Source: Phoenicibacter sp963592435 (GTDB taxonomy: Bacteria; Actinomycetota; Coriobacteriia; Coriobacteriales; Eggerthellaceae). From it: a DNA stretch of 64,000 bases. The notes below the pieces were generated by a model that worked only from the letters and a program-made list of their open reading frames with translations, ran no database searches and was not told the origin of the DNA. The DNA is taken from the NCBI GenBank assembly GCA_963592435.1, contig CAVAWT010000001.1, forward strand, positions 1 to 64,000, given 5' to 3'. Shown piece after piece: positions 33,694 to 42,945 of the stretch. A program made the translations under genes and the position numbers. Position 1 is the first letter of the stretch. Each line of letters opens with the position of its first letter.

Positions 33694-34530
33694 ATGAAAA
33701 CAGATGCTCTAAAAACAAAATTGATTGGAATTCTTGCAGTTGTTCTTTGTGGTCTACTTGCATTTTCGATGTTTGGGTGCTCGTCAAAAAGTTCAACGAC
33801 TTCATCATCGAATTCAAAAACGAAGCTAATTGTTGGTTTTGATCAATCATATCCACCATATGGTTTCATTGGTGATGACGGACAATACACAGGATTCGAT
33901 CTCGATCTTGCAAAAGAAGTTTGCGAGATGCAAGGATGGGATATTGAATTAAAGGCAATTGATTGGGATGCAAAAGACGCGCTTTTGGAGCAAGGTCAAA
34001 TTAACTGCATCTGGAATGGTTTTACGATGGAAGGTCGCGAAGGGAAGTATGCCTTTAGTGAGCCATATATGTTAAACAAACAAGTTGTTGTTGTTAAAAG
34101 CGATTCAAACATTTCAAAGCTTGATGACTTAAAAAGCAAAGTCGTCATAACTCAAACAGAAAGTGCCGCGCTTGAGGTTTTGGAAGGTGATCAGAAGTCA
34201 GTTGCAGACACATTTTCTCGCCTCGACACAATTTCTGATTACAACAATGCTTTTATGCAACTCGATTCTGGTGCTGTGGATGCTGTTGCATGCGACTTGT
34301 CAATTGCAAGTTATCAATTGAGCGCAAATTCAAGCAAATATAAAGTTTTAGATGAGAGCCTTTCAAGCGAAAATTATGCAGTAGGGTTTAAAAATGACAA
34401 TGAGGGCAAGGACTTGGCAGAGAAAGTGACATCAAGCTTAAAAGAACTTTATAGCAACGGCAAAATCAAAGAATTGTGCGCAAAATATGAAGAATATGGT
34501 CTTTCATATGACAATTGGGAACTCAAGTAA
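33694..34530 (+). CDS. Amino acid ABC transporter, substrate-binding lipoprotein (family 3)
   Basis: This 278-residue lipoprotein has a signal peptide ending in the lipobox FSMFGC, then a Ser/Thr linker. The bilobal family-3 fold starts LIVGFDQSYPPYGF and continues DDGQYTGFDLDLAKEV. It captures a polar amino acid outside the membrane and delivers it to the permease encoded next. A ribosome site AAAGGAG precedes the ATG. Divergence from trpS raises, but does not establish, an aromatic substrate. Confidence 0.92.
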   Translation: MKTDALKTKLIGILAVVLCGLLAFSMFGCSSKSSTTSSSNSKTKLIVGFDQSYPPYGFIGDDGQYTGFDLDLAKEVCEMQGWDIELKAIDWDAKDALLEQGQINCIWNGFTMEGREGKYAFSEPYMLNKQVVVVKSDSNISKLDDLKSKVVITQTESAALEVLEGDQKSVADTFSRLDTISDYNNAFMQLDSGAVDAVACDLSIASYQLSANSSKYKVLDESLSSENYAVGFKNDNEGKDLAEKVTSSLKELYSNGKIKELCAKYEEYGLSYDNWELK

Positions 34531-34557
34531 TCGTTTGGAGATGGAGGGTAAGTTAAG

Positions 34558-35211
34558 TTGGAATCTTCAGTTCTGTTAAGCCTTTTATTGGATGGCTTTG
34601 GATTTACAGTATCAATTTTTTTAATAACTTTAATCGGAGCGTTGCCACTAGGAATAGTGGTAGCGCTCGCTCGCATGAGCAAGCTAAAACCAGTCTCTCT
34701 CATTGCTCAATTCTTCATATCAGTCATGAGGGGCACACCACTTATGTTGCAATTGATGGCAATCATGTTTGGACCGTTTTATCTTTTAGGAATAAAGACA
34801 GGCCCTGATTGGAAGATGTGGGCTTGTTCAATAGGGTTCATCTTAAACTACTCAGCCTATTTTGCTGAAATTTACAGAAGTGGCATACAGTCGATTCCAG
34901 TGGGGCAACGAGAAGCGGCAAAAGTTTTGGGCTACACAAACTTTCAAACTTTTTTTCAAATTATCCTTCCTCAGGTGATAAAGCGCATTTTACCTGCTAT
35001 TGGAAATGAAGTTATTGCGTTGGTAAAAGACACATCTCTTGCTTTCGTTTTGGGAATTGGAGAGATGTTTTCGATGGCAAAAGCACTTGCTGCTAAAGAA
35101 GTGTCAATGGTTCCTTATGCGCTTGCAGCGCTTCTTTACTGGCTTTTCTGTCTAATCATTTCTTGGATCTTAAACTTAATCGAAAAAAGGATGGATTATT
35201 ATCATGCCTAA
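34558..35211 (+). CDS. Amino acid ABC transporter permease (HisMQ type)
   Basis: This 217-residue integral membrane protein has about five helices and the EAA loop (GQREAAKVLGYTNFQTFFQIILPQ) that docks the ATPase. It is the only permease in the operon, so it should act as a homodimer. The start is TTG 34558 with GGAGGG nine bases upstream. Its end overlaps the ATPase gene by eight bases, indicating translational coupling. Confidence 0.93.
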   Translation: MESSVLLSLLLDGFGFTVSIFLITLIGALPLGIVVALARMSKLKPVSLIAQFFISVMRGTPLMLQLMAIMFGPFYLLGIKTGPDWKMWACSIGFILNYSAYFAEIYRSGIQSIPVGQREAAKVLGYTNFQTFFQIILPQVIKRILPAIGNEVIALVKDTSLAFVLGIGEMFSMAKALAAKEVSMVPYALAALLYWLFCLIISWILNLIEKRMDYYHA

Positions 35212-35971
35212 TAAAGAAGTTGTTATTGTTAAAGACGGCAAAAAAATTTTCAATGGCAAAACAGTTCTTCATGACGTTGATTTTGCTGTAGACGATGATG
35301 AGGTTATGACAATAATTGGACCATCTGGTGTTGGAAAGTCAACGCTTCTCCGTTGCATGACAATGCTTGAAACGTTTGATGGTGGGACGCTTGAATATGA
35401 TGATTTAAAAGTTTGCGTTGATGTCAATGGCATAAGTCAATATGCAGACGAAGACGTTTTGAACAAAGCAAGACAACGCTGTGGTCTTGTTTTTCAAAAT
35501 TTCAATCTCTTTCCTCACTTGACTGTCGAAAAAAACATAACACAACCACTAATGACAGTTTTAAAAAAGTCAGCTGGAGAGGCAAAACAAATTGCAAAGG
35601 CACGTCTCGATGATTTGGAGCTCGGTGATAAACTCGACATGGTTCCATGTGATTTAAGTGGAGGTCAACAACAAAGAGTTGCGATAGCAAGGGCACTTGC
35701 GATGAATCCTTCAACTTTGTTTTTTGACGAGCCGACAAGCGCCCTTGACCCGCGTCTTTCACGAGATATCGCAAAGCTAATTCGCGAAATTGCAGCTTCA
35801 GGAATTGGAATTGTCGTTGTCACACACGACATGAAGTTTGCGCGAGATGCAAGTGACTATGTCGCAATAATGCATGGTGGAACCTTTGTTGAAAAGGGAA
35901 GGGTAGAGCAAGTCTTCGAAGCTCCCCAGCACGAAATCACCAAAGAGTTCCTCTCAAGTGATCTTTCTTAG
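35204..35971 (+). CDS. Amino acid ABC transporter ATP-binding protein (GlnQ type)
   Basis: This 255-residue ATPase has Walker A GPSGVGKST, Q-loop VFQNFNLFPH, the signature LSGGQQQRVAIARAL, Walker B TLFFDEPTSALD and the H-loop His in VVTHDM. The QNFNLFPH segment is typical of polar amino acid importers. An insertion after EYDDLKVCVDVNG makes it about 15 residues longer than GlnQ. It overlaps the permease gene and closes the operon. Confidence 0.94.
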   Translation: MPNKEVVIVKDGKKIFNGKTVLHDVDFAVDDDEVMTIIGPSGVGKSTLLRCMTMLETFDGGTLEYDDLKVCVDVNGISQYADEDVLNKARQRCGLVFQNFNLFPHLTVEKNITQPLMTVLKKSAGEAKQIAKARLDDLELGDKLDMVPCDLSGGQQQRVAIARALAMNPSTLFFDEPTSALDPRLSRDIAKLIREIAASGIGIVVVTHDMKFARDASDYVAIMHGGTFVEKGRVEQVFEAPQHEITKEFLSSDLS

Positions 35972-36043
35972 AGGAGTTATATTGTGGTGTATTACCCAAG
36001 TTGTAACTTCCTACGCTTTAGGTAGTATTGCTGGTCTTTTTCC

Positions 36044-36072
36044 TTGACTATCACTTAATAATTGCATAAATT
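36044..36072 (+). promoter_or_regulatory. Possible htrA promoter
   Basis: TTGACT (36044-36049), a 17-bp spacer and TAAATT (36067-36072), ending seven bases before a perfect hairpin in the leader. Confidence 0.4.
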
Positions 36073-36078
36073 GTTGAT

Positions 36079-36122
36079 AGTGCAATTCATAAATGTTCTC
36101 CTTTCTGATTGTGAATTGCACT
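36079..36122. promoter_or_regulatory. 11-bp perfect inverted repeat in the htrA leader
   Basis: AGTGCAATTCA (36079-36089) and TGAATTGCACT (36112-36122) enclose 22 nt. Read on + it is a stem-loop near the predicted 5-prime end of the htrA mRNA. Read on - the loop carries AAAGGAGA followed by an ATG and an 11-codon frame. Between 35972 and 36078 there is no gene, only a second small hairpin near 36007-36034. Confidence 0.6.
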
Positions 36123-36163
36123 CATTATTCGTTTTCGAGAGTACAAGGTGGATGTTGAAACAA

Positions 36164-37780
36164 ATGAATCAGACTGAAAAAAGCGAAGCATTAAACAATT
36201 CTAATGAGGTGACCTCCAATAATAACATGCCTCATGGTGCTTCCAATGATGAATCAAATAACCTTACCGTTTCCCTCCCTATGACAACATCCACCTCGCA
36301 CGCTCAAGGCACTCATCGTTTTGACGCGATTAGGAGTGTTCACAACGAGCAAAAAACGATTCAGGAAGAAAAAATTTCTGAATGCAACTCGAACTCGAAA
36401 TGGACGCCTGGGGCAGAAGACCAAAAATTTTCTAACATTAAGCCTACCAATTCCAATAATGAAAATAGAGCAGAAACTAACAACAGCACTGGCGTCCCCT
36501 CCTTCGACAACAACACAGCAAGTTATGCTGGTGTGAGTGATCAAGGTGCAAAAAGCAAACGAAACGGAATGGTGTTCGTGCTTGCTTTCGTCGGCGCTCT
36601 TCTTGCTTGCATTCTTTTCTTTGCTGTTGGTAATTGCTTTGGACTTTTCGGTTCAAAAACGATTTTAGGTGGAAGCACTACTTTGGGATCAACAACATCT
36701 TCAGCTGTAACAGCCTCAGATTCCTCAGCAACCTTAGCTGAAGCAGTTTCTGCTAAATGTTTACCGAGCGTTGTTTCGATTAATGTTTATGGCACAGCAA
36801 CAACGTCATCAAGTTCAATTTTTGACTATCTTGGCGGTGGATCAAGTTCAGGTTCAACGACGACACAAACTGCCACTGGTTCTGGTGTTGTCATATCAAA
36901 AGACGGCTACATAATAACTAATGAACACGTGACAGCAGACGGTACGACCTATGAAGTTAACGTCAATGGGAAAACACTAAATGCAAAGCTTGTTGGAGCT
37001 GATTCTTCGAGTGACGTTGCAGTCCTTAAAGTTGAATCTGATGAAGAATTAACAGCAGTTGAACTTGGAGATTCTGACACAATCAGAACAGGCGAGTGGG
37101 TCATGTCAATTGGAAGTCCTTTTGGTCTTGAACAGTCAGTTGCAACAGGCATCATCTCAGCAACTTCCCGTTCACAGATCGCAGACTCTTCCAACTCAGA
37201 CATCTCAACAACAAAAATTTATCCAAATATGATTCAAACAGACGCTGCAATCAATCCTGGAAATTCAGGTGGAGCACTTGTTAATGAAAATGGTCAATTG
37301 ATTGGAATTAACACATTGATAACTTCTTCATCTGGCAACTATTCAGGTGTTGGATTTGCGATCCCTGTTAATTATGCAATTGGAATTGCTCGTGACTTGA
37401 TTGAAGGCAAAACTCCAACTTATGCTCAGCTTGGTGTCTCATGCACGACGATCACCGAGACAATTGCTAAAAGATATGGATTTGGAGTTTCAACTGGAGC
37501 TTATGTTTCACAAGTAACAAGCGGAAGTGGTGCAGACGTTGCAGGAATCAAGCGTGGCGACATAATCACTGAGTTTGAGGGTGAAAAAGTTGAAAGTGCG
37601 TCGGATTTGACTCTCGATGTCAGAAAAAAGAATGCTGGTGACAAAGTAACTGTTAAGCTTTATAGAGACAACAAGGAAGAAACTGTTGAGGTGACTTTAG
37701 GTCAAGGGACATCAGAATCGACTTCGTCCAACAGCAACCAAAACTCTCAGAATTCTCAGAATCAAAAGAGGACCTACTAA
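36164..37780 (+). CDS. htrA: HtrA/DegP-like membrane-anchored serine protease
   Basis: This 538-residue protein has a long polar Asn/Ser-rich cytoplasmic region (1 to about 130), one membrane helix (about 135-163), a trypsin-like protease domain and one PDZ domain (about 425-520). The catalytic triad is His in ITNEHV, Asp in SSDVAVLKV and Ser in NPGNSGGAL. It should degrade or refold misfolded exported proteins. The start is uncertain. AAGGTGG at 36145-36151 is 12 bases before the ATG at 36164; TTG 36155 and ATG 36152 are in frame but too near. The unusually long N terminus is of low complexity. Confidence 0.9.
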   Translation: MNQTEKSEALNNSNEVTSNNNMPHGASNDESNNLTVSLPMTTSTSHAQGTHRFDAIRSVHNEQKTIQEEKISECNSNSKWTPGAEDQKFSNIKPTNSNNENRAETNNSTGVPSFDNNTASYAGVSDQGAKSKRNGMVFVLAFVGALLACILFFAVGNCFGLFGSKTILGGSTTLGSTTSSAVTASDSSATLAEAVSAKCLPSVVSINVYGTATTSSSSIFDYLGGGSSSGSTTTQTATGSGVVISKDGYIITNEHVTADGTTYEVNVNGKTLNAKLVGADSSSDVAVLKVESDEELTAVELGDSDTIRTGEWVMSIGSPFGLEQSVATGIISATSRSQIADSSNSDISTTKIYPNMIQTDAAINPGNSGGALVNENGQLIGINTLITSSSGNYSGVGFAIPVNYAIGIARDLIEGKTPTYAQLGVSCTTITETIAKRYGFGVSTGAYVSQVTSGSGADVAGIKRGDIITEFEGEKVESASDLTLDVRKKNAGDKVTVKLYRDNKEETVEVTLGQGTSESTSSNSNQNSQNSQNQKRTY

Positions 37781-37812
37781 ATTAATTTTCGATTTATAAA
37801 ATTAACTTCCAC

Positions 37813-37846
37813 AAAAAGCGTTCTTGTCAAGTAAGGACGCTTTTTT
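37813..37846 (+). terminator. htrA terminator
   Basis: AAAAAGCGTTCTT (37813-37825) pairs with AAGGACGCTTTTT (37833-37845) apart from one position, ending in a T-run. Confidence 0.85.
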
Positions 37847-37927
37847 AGTTTTTACGTTAATTAACGTGCCTTATAATTTAAATATCACATTAAATTGAAG
37901 AAAATATATTTGCAAGGATTTAATTAA

Positions 37928-40900
37928 ATGCTCCAGATTAATAACATTTCAAAGTCATACCACACAGCTGGCCTTTCACAAACTGCGCTCGATGACGTCA
38001 CAATTGCGTTTCGCGACAATGAGTTCGCTGCAATTTTGGGTCCGTCTGGTTCAGGAAAAACAACTCTTCTAAACATAATAGGTGGGCTTGACAGGTATGA
38101 TTCTGGAGATCTCATCATTGACGGGATATCGACTAAACACTATAAAGCGAGCGACTGGGATACTTTCAGAAACAATCGAATCGGCTTTGTTTTTCAGTCC
38201 TACAACTTAATCTCTCATCAAAGTGTTTTGTCAAACGTTGAACTTGCACTGACACTTTCTGGTGTCAATAAGACTGAGAGAAAGCAGAGGGCTTTAGAAG
38301 TACTTGACAGAGTTGGTTTGTCCGAACATGTTCAAAAAAAGCCAAATCAACTCTCTGGCGGGCAAATGCAAAGAGTGGCAATTGCTAGAGCTTTGATTAA
38401 TGATCCAGAAATCCTTTTGGCAGACGAACCGACAGGAGCACTTGATTCTCAAACTAGCGTTGAAATCATGGATCTTTTAAAAGAAATAGCAAATGACCGT
38501 CTCGTCGTCATGGTAACACACAATCCCGAATTAGCTGACACTTATGCAAACAGAATTGTGACACTTCGAGATGGCAAAATTTTGGATGACTCAAATCCTT
38601 ATCAACCAACAGATTTTGACATAAAAAAGTTATCTAGCAAAAAAATTAGACGAGCTTCGATGAAGTTTGCAACTGCTTTGTCTTTAAGCTTTAACAATTT
38701 GATGAGCAAAAAGGGCAGAACGATTATGACTGCCTTTGCTGGAAGCATTGGAATCATTGGCATTGCTTCGATTTTAGCACTGTCAAATGGTGTTAACGCC
38801 TACATAACAAAAGTCGAAGAAGACACGTTGACATCCTATCCTGTCACAATTTCAAAATCAGGATTTGACATGTCATCGCTCATCAGCATTTCTTCAGATG
38901 GAAATTCTGAGAACAACACAACTGGCATAGAATCTGAGACAGGCGATGTTTTGGATTCTACTGTCGGGCAAGCTCAAGTTGTTAACAACATGGTTTCTAA
39001 GATGAAGAATAATGACTTGACTTCATTAAAGACACACATAGAGTCGGCGGATGGACAAAAAATAAGAGACAATTCGTCACTTATCCAATATGACTATGGT
39101 ATCTCTCCAATCATTTATGTAAAAGGTAAAACTGATTCTAAATATAGAAAAGCAAACCCTGATGAATCGCTAACATCTCTTGGTATGGGCTCAACAGCCT
39201 ACACCAATTCAACTTTGTCAACAATGATGTCGACAAATGTTTTCCAAAAATTGACTGACGTTGACCTTGTTAAGAATTCATATGATTTAAAGTTTGGTGA
39301 CTGGCCAAAGGAAAAAGACGAGTGCCTGCTAGTTTTGACAGAGTCAGGTCAGGTGCTTGACTACACTCTCTATCAACTTGGAATAAGGGATTTTAATGAA
39401 TATAAAGACATCGTGCAATCTGTTGCAGAAGAAAAAGATGCAAAAGTTTCTGCTGACACAGCAGAACATACTTACCGCGAACTTATGAACAGTGACATGA
39501 AAGTTGTTGTTGGTGCTGATCTTTATTCGAAAGATGAAACTTATGGTGTTTGGGTCGACAAGAGTGAAGATGAAGCTTTTGTCAACGACGTCATCAACAA
39601 CAAATCGATCAATTTAAAGATCTCTGGCATCGTGCAAGCCAAGAAAGGAGAAAATACACAACTTTTGCAGGGCGGATGCATTTATTACACACAAGACCTT
39701 GTTTTAGACACTGTCAATAAAGCATCCAAGACCCAAATTGTTCAAGAGCAGAAATCAAACAAAGAAAAAGACGTTGTTTCAGGGAAGGATTTCAAAGACA
39801 CTTCATCCTCTTCTAGTTTTGACTTATCAAACATAATTGGAATTGATGAGGATGCATTTAGTGCTGCCTTTAAGTTTGATGAAAAAGCCTTAACACTCAA
39901 TCTTGACAGCATAGAAACAAACTTTTCAGCTGATGATCTTGGAAAATCTTTGCCTCAGATCGATCAAACTCAGTTAAATCAAGCCCTTTCTTCTTCAGGT
40001 GGCAGTCCAATCGATGAAGATGGAATGAAGAAGCTTGTTGTTGCACTTTTGAACGATTACACAAAAAAAGCAAGTTCCTATTCAGGTCCTGAGCAATACC
40101 TAAGCTCTCAAGACGCAGGTAAGATATTTACAGAATATGCACCAGGATTAATAAATTCAAGCTATTCTCAAAACATGTCTAATTCAATAGTGTCCTTCAT
40201 GAATCAATACATGGAAAGCGCACTTTCCGCAATGGCAGCACAGATGGCGCAATCTATGCAATCAACGATTTCTGCCATAACGACTCAACTTCAGACAAAT
40301 ATGGCAAATGCAATGTCAATAGACAGAGATGCAGTGTCTAAGGCGTTTAAAGTTAATATGTCTCAAGATGAATTGCAGGGAGCAATTCTTGCTATGGTAA
40401 AGGGCGGAACGACATCTTATGAGTCAAATTTGCAAAAATTTGGATATGCTGATTTAAACACTCCAACCTCAATTAACATTTATGCCAAAGATTTTGATTC
40501 TAAGCAAAATGTAAAAGATGCTCTTGACCAGTATTCATCTGACATGAAAAGCCAAGGAGATGAAGACAAAACAGTGTCTTACACCGACATAGTTGGAACA
40601 ATGATGTCTGGAGTGAGGACAATTATTGATGTTATAAGCTATCTTCTTATCGCCTTTGTTTCAATATCTCTCGTTGTTTCTTCGATAATGATCGGAATAA
40701 TAACTTATGTTTCAGTTTTGGAGAGAACAAAAGAAATTGGAATTTTAAGAGCGATCGGTGCCAGCAGAAAGAACATTTCACAAGTGTTCAATGCAGAAAC
40801 AATTATAGAAGGCTTGATAGCTGGTCTTTTTGGTGTTGGCATAACGATGCTGTTGTGCATTCCTGCATCAGCCATTGTCGAGGCTTTGACCAAAGTTCCA

Positions 40901-41035
40901 AATTTAGCTTCATTGCCTCTCGCAGCCGCTGTAATCCTAGTTTGCATAAGTGTCTTTTTAACATTCATAGCTGGTCTCATTCCAGCAGCTTCAGCCTCAA
41001 GAAAGGACCCAGTTATAGCACTAAGATCCGAATAA
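37928..41035 (+). CDS. MacB-like ABC exporter, ATPase fused to an FtsX-type permease
   Basis: This 1035-residue single chain begins with an ATPase (about 1-225: GPSGSGKTTL, VFQSYNLI, LSGGQMQRVAIARAL, LLADEPTGALD). The first membrane helix follows near 265. A very large extracytoplasmic region spans about 290-890. Three C-terminal helices carry the FtsX/MacB motif ERTKEIGILRAIGAS. MacB-type proteins are mechanotransmitters that drive peptide, toxin or lipoprotein release rather than import. The external part is about 600 residues, far larger than in MacB itself, with a stretch of Met/Gln-rich helices near 760-800. The substrate is unknown. Confidence 0.88.
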   Translation: MLQINNISKSYHTAGLSQTALDDVTIAFRDNEFAAILGPSGSGKTTLLNIIGGLDRYDSGDLIIDGISTKHYKASDWDTFRNNRIGFVFQSYNLISHQSVLSNVELALTLSGVNKTERKQRALEVLDRVGLSEHVQKKPNQLSGGQMQRVAIARALINDPEILLADEPTGALDSQTSVEIMDLLKEIANDRLVVMVTHNPELADTYANRIVTLRDGKILDDSNPYQPTDFDIKKLSSKKIRRASMKFATALSLSFNNLMSKKGRTIMTAFAGSIGIIGIASILALSNGVNAYITKVEEDTLTSYPVTISKSGFDMSSLISISSDGNSENNTTGIESETGDVLDSTVGQAQVVNNMVSKMKNNDLTSLKTHIESADGQKIRDNSSLIQYDYGISPIIYVKGKTDSKYRKANPDESLTSLGMGSTAYTNSTLSTMMSTNVFQKLTDVDLVKNSYDLKFGDWPKEKDECLLVLTESGQVLDYTLYQLGIRDFNEYKDIVQSVAEEKDAKVSADTAEHTYRELMNSDMKVVVGADLYSKDETYGVWVDKSEDEAFVNDVINNKSINLKISGIVQAKKGENTQLLQGGCIYYTQDLVLDTVNKASKTQIVQEQKSNKEKDVVSGKDFKDTSSSSSFDLSNIIGIDEDAFSAAFKFDEKALTLNLDSIETNFSADDLGKSLPQIDQTQLNQALSSSGGSPIDEDGMKKLVVALLNDYTKKASSYSGPEQYLSSQDAGKIFTEYAPGLINSSYSQNMSNSIVSFMNQYMESALSAMAAQMAQSMQSTISAITTQLQTNMANAMSIDRDAVSKAFKVNMSQDELQGAILAMVKGGTTSYESNLQKFGYADLNTPTSINIYAKDFDSKQNVKDALDQYSSDMKSQGDEDKTVSYTDIVGTMMSGVRTIIDVISYLLIAFVSISLVVSSIMIGIITYVSVLERTKEIGILRAIGASRKNISQVFNAETIIEGLIAGLFGVGITMLLCIPASAIVEALTKVPNLASLPLAAAVILVCISVFLTFIAGLIPAASASRKDPVIALRSE

Positions 41036-41045
41036 ATTTTTTGTC

Positions 41046-41084
41046 TTTACAAAATCTTGACAAAAGTTTGTTTTAACTTTGACA
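41046..41084 (+). promoter_or_regulatory. Pho-box-like array of 11-bp-spaced direct repeats
   Basis: TTTACA (41046), TTGACA (41057), TTGTTT (41068) and TTGACA (41079) start exactly 11 bp apart, each with a 5-bp spacer. This is the architecture of PhoP-binding sites in Gram-positives. It lies upstream of the phosphate transporter genes. A TTTAAT -10-like hexamer is at 41116-41121. Confidence 0.65.
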
Positions 41085-41123
41085 CACTAAACACATTTCC
41101 TTTTCACTGGAAAGCTTTAATAG

Positions 41124-41157
41124 AACATGTCGCAAAGAAGTTTGTGGCATGTTTTAT
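41124..41157 (+). terminator. 13-bp stem-loop between the exporter gene and pstS
   Basis: AACATGTCGCAAA (41124-41136) pairs throughout with TTTGTGGCATGTT (41141-41153), with two G-U pairs and a GAAG loop, then a short T-rich tail. It is the terminator of the exporter gene. Alternatively, if the -10 at 41116 is real, it is a stem at the 5-prime end of the pst mRNA. Confidence 0.7.
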
Positions 41158-41190
41158 TAATTTAACAAAAAAAGGAGAAGTGGTTTTTAA

Positions 41191-42036
41191 ATGAATGCAA
41201 AGTCGGTTGTTAAAAATGTGTCAATAGTTGCTCTGATCGCAACGTTGTTGTTCGCACTTTTTGCTTGCAACGGAAACACTAGTGGGAATGGATCTTCTAA
41301 GAACAGCACAATATCGACAAATGGTTCAACTTCGATGGAAAAAGTCATCGGTGTTCTCTCTGAGGCATTTATGCAGGAAAACAGTGGAGTTAAGGTGACC
41401 TACGATGCAACTGGTTCTGGCACTGGAATTGAAAGTGCAAAAAATGGAAGTTGTGACCTCGGGTTGTCGTCAAGAAAACTTAAAGACTCAGAAACTGGTC
41501 TTACAGCTCACACAATCGCTCTTGATGGAATCGCTTTGATCGTAAACGAAAAAAGTGGTGTCACCAATCTAACACTTGATCAAGTAAAAGACATTTTCAC
41601 AGGAAAGATAACAAACTGGAAAGAGGTTGGAGGAGATGATCTTGAGATTTCTTGCATCGGAAGAGAAGCTGGGTCTGGCACAAGAGATGGATTTGAGTCG
41701 ATCACCCAAACAAGCGATTCCTGCAAGCTTGATCAGGAGTTAACATCAACTGGAGCTGTCATAACAGCAGTTTCATCCTCAAAAAATGCAATTGGCTATG
41801 CCTCACTATCAACAATTGAAGGGCAAAGCGGAATAAAAGCTTTGACAATCGATAACGTTGAGTGCACAGAGGATAACGTTTTGTCAGGAAACTACAAAAT
41901 CCAACGTCCTTTTAACATCGTTGTTTCAAGCGACAAACAGCTATCAAGCGAAGCACAGTCATTCCTTGATTTTGCTATGAGCAAAAGCGCAGCAGATCTC
42001 ATAACGAAAGCTGGCGCAATTCCTGTTAACAAATAA
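41191..42036 (+). CDS. pstS: Phosphate ABC transporter, substrate-binding lipoprotein
   Basis: PstS captures inorganic phosphate outside the membrane. The 281-residue lipoprotein has a signal peptide with lipobox LFAC and a Ser/Asn-rich linker. Phosphate-site segments are NGSTSMEKVIG, TYDATGSGTGIESA and GREAGSGTRDGFESI. AAAAGGAG lies well before the ATG. It heads pstSCAB and is preceded by a Pho-box-like array. No phoU follows pstB in this window. Confidence 0.95.
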   Translation: MNAKSVVKNVSIVALIATLLFALFACNGNTSGNGSSKNSTISTNGSTSMEKVIGVLSEAFMQENSGVKVTYDATGSGTGIESAKNGSCDLGLSSRKLKDSETGLTAHTIALDGIALIVNEKSGVTNLTLDQVKDIFTGKITNWKEVGGDDLEISCIGREAGSGTRDGFESITQTSDSCKLDQELTSTGAVITAVSSSKNAIGYASLSTIEGQSGIKALTIDNVECTEDNVLSGNYKIQRPFNIVVSSDKQLSSEAQSFLDFAMSKSAADLITKAGAIPVNK

Positions 42037-42075
42037 GTTAGGTTTTTTGAGAGAAATTTTAATCAGGTAATTCTT

Positions 42076-42945
42076 ATGAAGAATAAAAAAACGCATTGTT
42101 CCGAAAAAATTTTCCACGGCATTTTCTTTTCCTTCGGAATGCTCTCGGTTGCTTTTGTTGTCGGAATAACAATCTATTTGGTGATGTCGGGTCTTCCCGC
42201 AATAACCAAAATAGGTTTAAAAGATTTTCTGTTAGGTCAAATCTGGGATCCAGGAAATGAGCAATTCGGAATTCTGCCTTTCATTATGACGAGCATCTAT
42301 GGAACGATAGGTGCCGTCATTTTAGGTCTTCCTTTGGGTCTTTTAACAGCAGTTTATCTGTCAAAATTTGCAAGAAAAAAATTAGGCCGAGTAATAAGAT
42401 CAGCTGTTGAGTTGCTTGCTGGAATCCCAAGTGTTGTTTATGGTCTTGTCGGAATGATTGTTCTTGTTCCAGCAATTCAGGCAGCTTTCGACTTGGCATC
42501 AGGTGCCACACTTTTTGCTGCTATCCTTGTTTTGACTGTTATGATTTTGCCCTACATCATAAATGTCTCAACAACAGCCCTAGATGCTGTCCCGAAAGAA
42601 TTTGAGCAGGGATCGTTCGCTCTTGGCGCAACTGAAACTGAGACCTATTTCAAAGTTTCTATGCATGCCGCACGAAGTGGAATTGCAACTGCGATCATAC
42701 AAGGTATTGGGCGAGCGCTTGGAGAAGCAATGGCTATCATTATGGTAGCTGGTAACGTTGCTAATATGCCAGAGCTTTTTGGTTCAGTAAGATTTTTGAC
42801 GACAGCAATTGTTTCTGAGATGAGTTATGCATCTTATGGAAGTCTTCACAGAGAAGCATTGTTCAGCATTGGACTTGTGCTCTTTATCTTCATAATTTTA
42901 GTAAACGTCGTTTTAAACGTTATTGCAAGAAGGGAAGAGAAATAA
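42076..42945 (+). CDS. pstC: Phosphate ABC transporter permease PstC
   Basis: This 289-residue membrane protein has about six helices and motifs typical of PstC (GLPLGLLTAVYLSKFA, AGIPSVVYGLVGM, and RALGEAMAIIMVAGN). It forms the transmembrane channel with PstA. Its stop codon abuts the pstA start with no intervening base, so the two are translationally coupled. Confidence 0.94.
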   Translation: MKNKKTHCSEKIFHGIFFSFGMLSVAFVVGITIYLVMSGLPAITKIGLKDFLLGQIWDPGNEQFGILPFIMTSIYGTIGAVILGLPLGLLTAVYLSKFARKKLGRVIRSAVELLAGIPSVVYGLVGMIVLVPAIQAAFDLASGATLFAAILVLTVMILPYIINVSTTALDAVPKEFEQGSFALGATETETYFKVSMHAARSGIATAIIQGIGRALGEAMAIIMVAGNVANMPELFGSVRFLTTAIVSEMSYASYGSLHREALFSIGLVLFIFIILVNVVLNVIARREEK

